NCBI RefSeq assembly: GCF_000708595.2
Contig: NZ_JARP01000005.1
Coordinates: 1 to 64,000, forward strand
Direction: 5' to 3'
Source of the DNA: Flavobacterium sp. KJJ
GTDB taxonomy: Bacteria; Bacteroidota; Bacteroidia; Flavobacteriales; Flavobacteriaceae
DNA length: 64,000 nt
Shown: one piece after another, positions 60,915 through 64,000 of the stretch
Layout of the letters: each line of letters opens with the position of its first letter
Numbering within the stretch: the first letter of the stretch is position 1
Translations under genes and position numbers: made by a program
The notes under the pieces: generated by a model
Told to the model about the DNA's origin: nothing
The model's database searches: none
Seen by the model: the letters and a program-made list of their open reading frames with translations, nothing else

Positions 60915-62261
60915 TTATATTCCAACATAATTACTTGGTGTAATTGCCATTAATTCGGCTCTAACCGAATCAGAAACTTCTAAAGTTGCAATAAAATTAT
61001 GAATTGCTTTTTTATCAATAGCTTCGTTTGTTCTCGTTAAGCCTTTCAAAGCTTCATACGGATTTGGATATGCTTCTCGACGCAAAATAGTCTGAATTGC
61101 TTCTGCTACAACTGCCCAGTTTTTCTCTAAATCTTCCGCAAATTTAGCTTCGTTTAAAAGCAATTTGTTAAGTCCTTTTAAAGAAGCTTCAAAAGCAATA
61201 ATTGTATGTCCCATCGGAACGCCAATATTACGCAAAACAGTACTGTCAGTCAAATCGCGCTGTAATCTTGAGATTGGAAGTTTAGCAGCTAAATGCTCAA
61301 AAATTGCATTTGCAATTCCTAAATTTCCTTCAGAGTTTTCAAAATCAATTGGGTTTACTTTATGTGGCATTGCAGATGATCCAATTTCGCCTGCTTTAAT
61401 TTTTTGTTTAAAATAATCCATCGAAACATAGGTCCAGATGTCACGATCTAAATCGATAATGATATTGTTGATTCTTTTTAGAGCATCAAAAAATGCTGCA
61501 AAATGATCGTAATGTTCAATTTGAGTAGTTGGAAAAGAGTGGTGTAATCCTAAATCTCTTTCTACAAATTTGCTTCCAAATTGTTTCCAGTCAATTTGCG
61601 GATACGCCACGTGGTGTGCATTATAATTTCCTGTTGCACCGCCAAATTTAGCTGCAAACGGAATGTTGAACAACAAACGCATTTGTTCTTCTAAACGCTC
61701 TACAAAAACCAATATTTCTTTACCTAAACGAGTAGGAGAGGCTGGCTGTCCGTGTGTACGCGCCAACATCGGAATATCTTTCCAATCTATGCTTAATTCT
61801 TTTAATTTCGAAATCAACGAAATCAATGATGGCATATAAACTTGCTCAAAAGCCTCTTTTGTAGATAACGGAATCGCAGTGTTATTAATGTCTTGAGATG
61901 TTAATCCGAAGTGAATGAACTCTTTGTATTGAGATAAGTCTAATTTTTCAAAAGCCTCTTTGATGAAATATTCAACCGCTTTTACGTCATGGTTGGTTAC
62001 TTTTTCAGTTTCTTTAATCCAAAGTGCATCTTCTGTAGAAAAATTTTTGTAGATGTCACGCAGTCTTTCAAATAAATTATGGTCTAAATCTTTAAGTTGT
62101 GGCAAAGGTACTTCGCACAATGCAATAAAGTATTCAATTTCAACTAATACGCGGTATTTTATTAAAGCTTCTTCAGAGAAAAATGGGGCTAATGAAAGGG
62201 TCTTACTTCTATATCTTCCGTCGATTGGTGATATAGCATTCAATTCGTTTAAAGTAGTCAT
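60915..62261 (-). CDS. purB: Adenylosuccinate lyase
   Basis: This enzyme acts twice in purine synthesis, releasing fumarate from SAICAR and from adenylosuccinate. The start ATG at 62261 (MTTLNELNAISPIDGRY) gives 448 aa; an earlier in-frame start would add 27 unlikely residues. The signature loop is SSAMPHKVNPIDFE (about 280-293) and ARTHGQPASP carries the second active-site histidine. Length and motifs are normal for the family. Confidence 0.96.
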   Translation of the reverse strand: MTTLNELNAISPIDGRYRSKTLSLAPFFSEEALIKYRVLVEIEYFIALCEVPLPQLKDLDHNLFERLRDIYKNFSTEDALWIKETEKVTNHDVKAVEYFIKEAFEKLDLSQYKEFIHFGLTSQDINNTAIPLSTKEAFEQVYMPSLISLISKLKELSIDWKDIPMLARTHGQPASPTRLGKEILVFVERLEEQMRLLFNIPFAAKFGGATGNYNAHHVAYPQIDWKQFGSKFVERDLGLHHSFPTTQIEHYDHFAAFFDALKRINNIIIDLDRDIWTYVSMDYFKQKIKAGEIGSSAMPHKVNPIDFENSEGNLGIANAIFEHLAAKLPISRLQRDLTDSTVLRNIGVPMGHTIIAFEASLKGLNKLLLNEAKFAEDLEKNWAVVAEAIQTILRREAYPNPYEALKGLTRTNEAIDKKAIHNFIATLEVSDSVRAELMAITPSNYVGI

Positions 62262-62459
62262 TGTTATGTTGTTTTTCGAAAGGCACAAATATAAACAGAA
62301 TTTGCGGATTAAAATAGACAAAAAAGCAAACACTAATTTCACTCATTTTTATGAAATTATTTCTCATTAACAACTTATCACAAAGAAGCTTTATCAAATG
62401 GAAATACAGAAATTTTCAAACTGAGCTTTCGTCAATTAAATCAGTGTAAATCTGTGAAA

Positions 62460-63155
62460 TTAGTGTTTGATTTTTTTTAATTTTTCTCTCAAATCTGCCA
62501 CACCTTCAGAAGCAACTTTGGCAATAACTTCAACTTTATTTCGAATGTTCGGAATCGCAATTGGCTTTGGATCAATATAAAAAACCGGCGTAATGCTGTA
62601 TGTATATGAAATTAATCCAGCTGCAGGATAAACTTGCAAAGAGGTGCCAATAACAGCAAAATAATCTGCCGTTTCTGTAATTTCAATTGCTTCTTCGAGT
62701 GCAGGTACATCTTCGCCAAACCACACAATATGAGGACGCAGCTGATGTCCGTTTTCATCAAAATCGCCAGTGTATAAATCTTCTTTCCAGTCTAAAATTA
62801 AATTGCGATTTTGTGTACTTCGCACTTTTAATAACTCTCCATGCAAATGCAACACTTTTGTGCTTCCGGCGCGTTCGTGCAAATCATCTACATTTTGCGT
62901 AATAATGTGTACGTCGAAATCCTGTTCTAATTCTGCTAAAATTTGATGACCTAAGTTCGGCTGTACTTCTTTCAACTGCTGACGGCGTTTGTTGTAAAAA
63001 TCTAAAACCAATTCTTGATTTTTGCGCCAGCCTTCTGGAGTTGCAACTTCCATTACATCATGTCCTTCCCACAAACCGTCACTGTCACGAAAAGTTTTAA
63101 TACCGCTTTCAGCACTGATTCCGGCTCCGGTTAGCACAACTAATTTCTTTTTCAT
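62460..63155 (-). CDS. cobB: Sirtuin (CobB-type) without zinc cysteines
   Basis: This is a 231-aa NAD-dependent protein deacylase. GAGISAESGIKTFR (residues 10-23), TQNVDDLHERAG (86-97) and catalytic H105 (HLHGE) are present. Y54 and R57 (FYNKRR) match the class III pattern that accepts succinyl and malonyl lysine. The four zinc-binding cysteines are absent; the protein contains no cysteine at all. Loss of the zinc tetrad is therefore complete, which suggests a stable zinc-free small domain. Confidence 0.92.
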   Translation of the reverse strand: MKKKLVVLTGAGISAESGIKTFRDSDGLWEGHDVMEVATPEGWRKNQELVLDFYNKRRQQLKEVQPNLGHQILAELEQDFDVHIITQNVDDLHERAGSTKVLHLHGELLKVRSTQNRNLILDWKEDLYTGDFDENGHQLRPHIVWFGEDVPALEEAIEITETADYFAVIGTSLQVYPAAGLISYTYSITPVFYIDPKPIAIPNIRNKVEVIAKVASEGVADLREKLKKIKH

Positions 63156-63677
63156 TTATTTCAAAGTTAATTTCATGAGTAAATCAGTTTGTTCATCGTC
63201 GCCTAATTTAAAAATATGTTTGTCAAATTCTACAAAACCGTTCTTTTTATAAAAATTCAAAGCTCTATGATTTTCTTCCCAAACACCTAGCCAAATGTAA
63301 TTTAAGTTTGAATCATTTGCTATTTGGACAGCCTTTTCATATAAAAGTTGTCCAATTTTATGTCCATGAAATTCCTTCAAAACATAAATACGTTCTATTT
63401 CTAAAGCTTTTTTGTCTTTTAATTCTGTTTGTGTTTCGGCAAAATTTACTTTTAAAAATCCAACAATATCATTATGAAGATAGGCAAAGTAAAATTGAGA
63501 GTGAGAATTTGTCAATTCAGAAGTTAATTTTTCTATAGAAAACTTTTCCGTCAAGTATTGATTTAAGTTTTCTTCAGAATTCACATCTGCAAAAGTTTCA
63601 GAAAAAGTTTGCCTGCCTATTCTCTGTAATTCTTGTATTTCTGAAAGACCAATTTTTTTAATTTCTACGGTTTGCAT
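63156..63677 (-). CDS. GNAT N-acetyltransferase
   Basis: This 173-aa acetyltransferase has the acetyl-CoA loop FHGHKIGQLLYEKAV (about residues 103-117) preceded by LEIERIYVL. The latter part ALNFYKKNGFVEFD is typical. It is read from the same strand as the sirtuin and its stop touches the sirtuin start, so they may be an acylation/deacylation pair; this is inference. Confidence 0.87.
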   Translation of the reverse strand: MQTVEIKKIGLSEIQELQRIGRQTFSETFADVNSEENLNQYLTEKFSIEKLTSELTNSHSQFYFAYLHNDIVGFLKVNFAETQTELKDKKALEIERIYVLKEFHGHKIGQLLYEKAVQIANDSNLNYIWLGVWEENHRALNFYKKNGFVEFDKHIFKLGDDEQTDLLMKLTLK

Positions 63678-63742
63678 AATTCAATGTTTTTACGAATTTA
63701 ATTAAAGTTTTTCTGAAGTGAAAAGGAACGTATTCTTTTTAG

Positions 63743-63777
63743 TTGAATTAAAAAGAAATATAAAAAATGTATTTTTG
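63743..63777 (+). promoter_or_regulatory. Promoter of the SpoU methyltransferase
   Basis: TTG at 63743-63745 and TATTTTTG at 63770-63777, 24 bases apart, fit the Bacteroidota pattern, with the start codon at 63795. Confidence 0.6.
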
Positions 63778-63794
63778 CGATAAATAAAACCAAA

Positions 63795-64000
63795 ATGATT
63801 GATTTAGATTACCTCGCATTTCTTGAAAATATACTAACCGATAATCGTAAAGAAAGATTTTTAAACGTTCTCAGCAATCGTACAAAACATTTTACAATTG
63901 CAGTTGAAGATGTTTTTCAGATGCACAATACGAGCGCAGTAATGCGCAGCTGTGAGGTTTTCGGAATTCAGGAATTGAACGTAATTGAGCAGCGCTACGG
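63795..64000 (+). CDS. SpoU/TrmH-family RNA methyltransferase, partial
   Basis: The first 68 codons are in the window; the gene continues past its end. From the ATG at 63795 the product reads MIDLDYLAFLENILTDNRK. The later HNTSAVMRSCEVFG is motif 1 of the SpoU (TrmH) 2'-O-methyltransferase family (N-x-x-x-x-x-R), which methylates tRNA or rRNA riboses. It resembles TrmH for Gm18 of tRNA by its N-terminal segment, but the target is not certain. Confidence 0.85.
   Translation, partial: MIDLDYLAFLENILTDNRKERFLNVLSNRTKHFTIAVEDVFQMHNTSAVMRSCEVFGIQELNVIEQRY

Noticed and set aside
1..64000. CRISPR array, insertion sequence or prophage
   Set aside because: No regular direct repeats with unique spacers, transposase, integrase or phage genes were seen; the word repeats are irregular.

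Overview
The window comes from a low-GC member of the Bacteroidota, very probably a Flavobacterium. The signs are AT-rich intergenic DNA, A-rich leaders without Shine-Dalgarno sequences, several promoters of the Bacteroidota form TTG-N(17-25)-TAnnTTTG, and gene families typical of flavobacteria: PafA phosphatase, the long GAPDH, a YfbK-type vWA protein carrying a SusC-like plug motif, and MutA/MutB with MeaB. Almost everything looks chromosomal and housekeeping. I see no insertion sequence, prophage, CRISPR array or conjugative gene.

Layout. 1-0.25 kb: the end of an rRNA operon (spacer, 5S rRNA, terminator). 0.4-7.2 kb: pafA, divergent ald/lrp, long-form gap, htrA. 7.2-11.4 kb: a cell-wall run on the plus strand (dapF, GNAT, mltG, DUF2279, lysozyme-like protein). 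11.4-16.0 kb: a minus-strand run udk, divIC/ftsB, mutA, mutB. 16.2-24.2 kb: dienoyl-CoA-reductase-like SDR, methionine aminotransferase, RsmI-like methylase, LMW phosphatase, dnaA, ybgC, yigZ, HAD, ribD. 24.2-29 kb: GNAT, prmC, FtsX-like permease, hisS, tRNA-Trp. 29.4-37.5 kb: grpE-dnaJ, an ABC exporter pair, a sigma-54-type response regulator lacking a DNA-binding domain, a one-domain DEAD-like protein, DUF2007, HAD, GNAT. 37.6-48.9 kb: a secreted orphan, mtaB, a possible Sm-like tandem protein, SDR, scramblase-like protein, an ECF sigma / anti-sigma-like / vWA operon, ppk2 and an outer-membrane barrel. 49.1-64 kb: MATE, LTA-synthase-like protein, meaB, an Rrf2/NAD(P)-binding pair, AEC and MFS transporters, 1-Cys peroxiredoxin, Kef-type antiporter, purB, sirtuin, GNAT, and the start of a SpoU methyltransferase.

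Functional links. MutA/MutB and the distant MeaB form a methylmalonyl-CoA mutase system. GrpE and DnaJ are co-chaperones of DnaK; this DnaJ keeps only the central two of four zinc motifs. MltG, DapF and the lysozyme-like protein concern peptidoglycan. The ECF sigma, the membrane-anchored partner and the vWA protein look like one surface-signalling or assembly unit, in which SusC-style plug motifs recur without any beta-barrel.

The least ordinary feature is not a gene. At least fifteen intergenic regions hold imperfect or perfect inverted repeats built from short, locus-specific words (CAAAG, AATCTAA, CTTAG, CAGATT, CACGAATT and so on). They often fill the space from one stop codon to the next start codon, and one copy appears to be translated inside the N-terminus of MutB. 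This is the best candidate here for undescribed biology.
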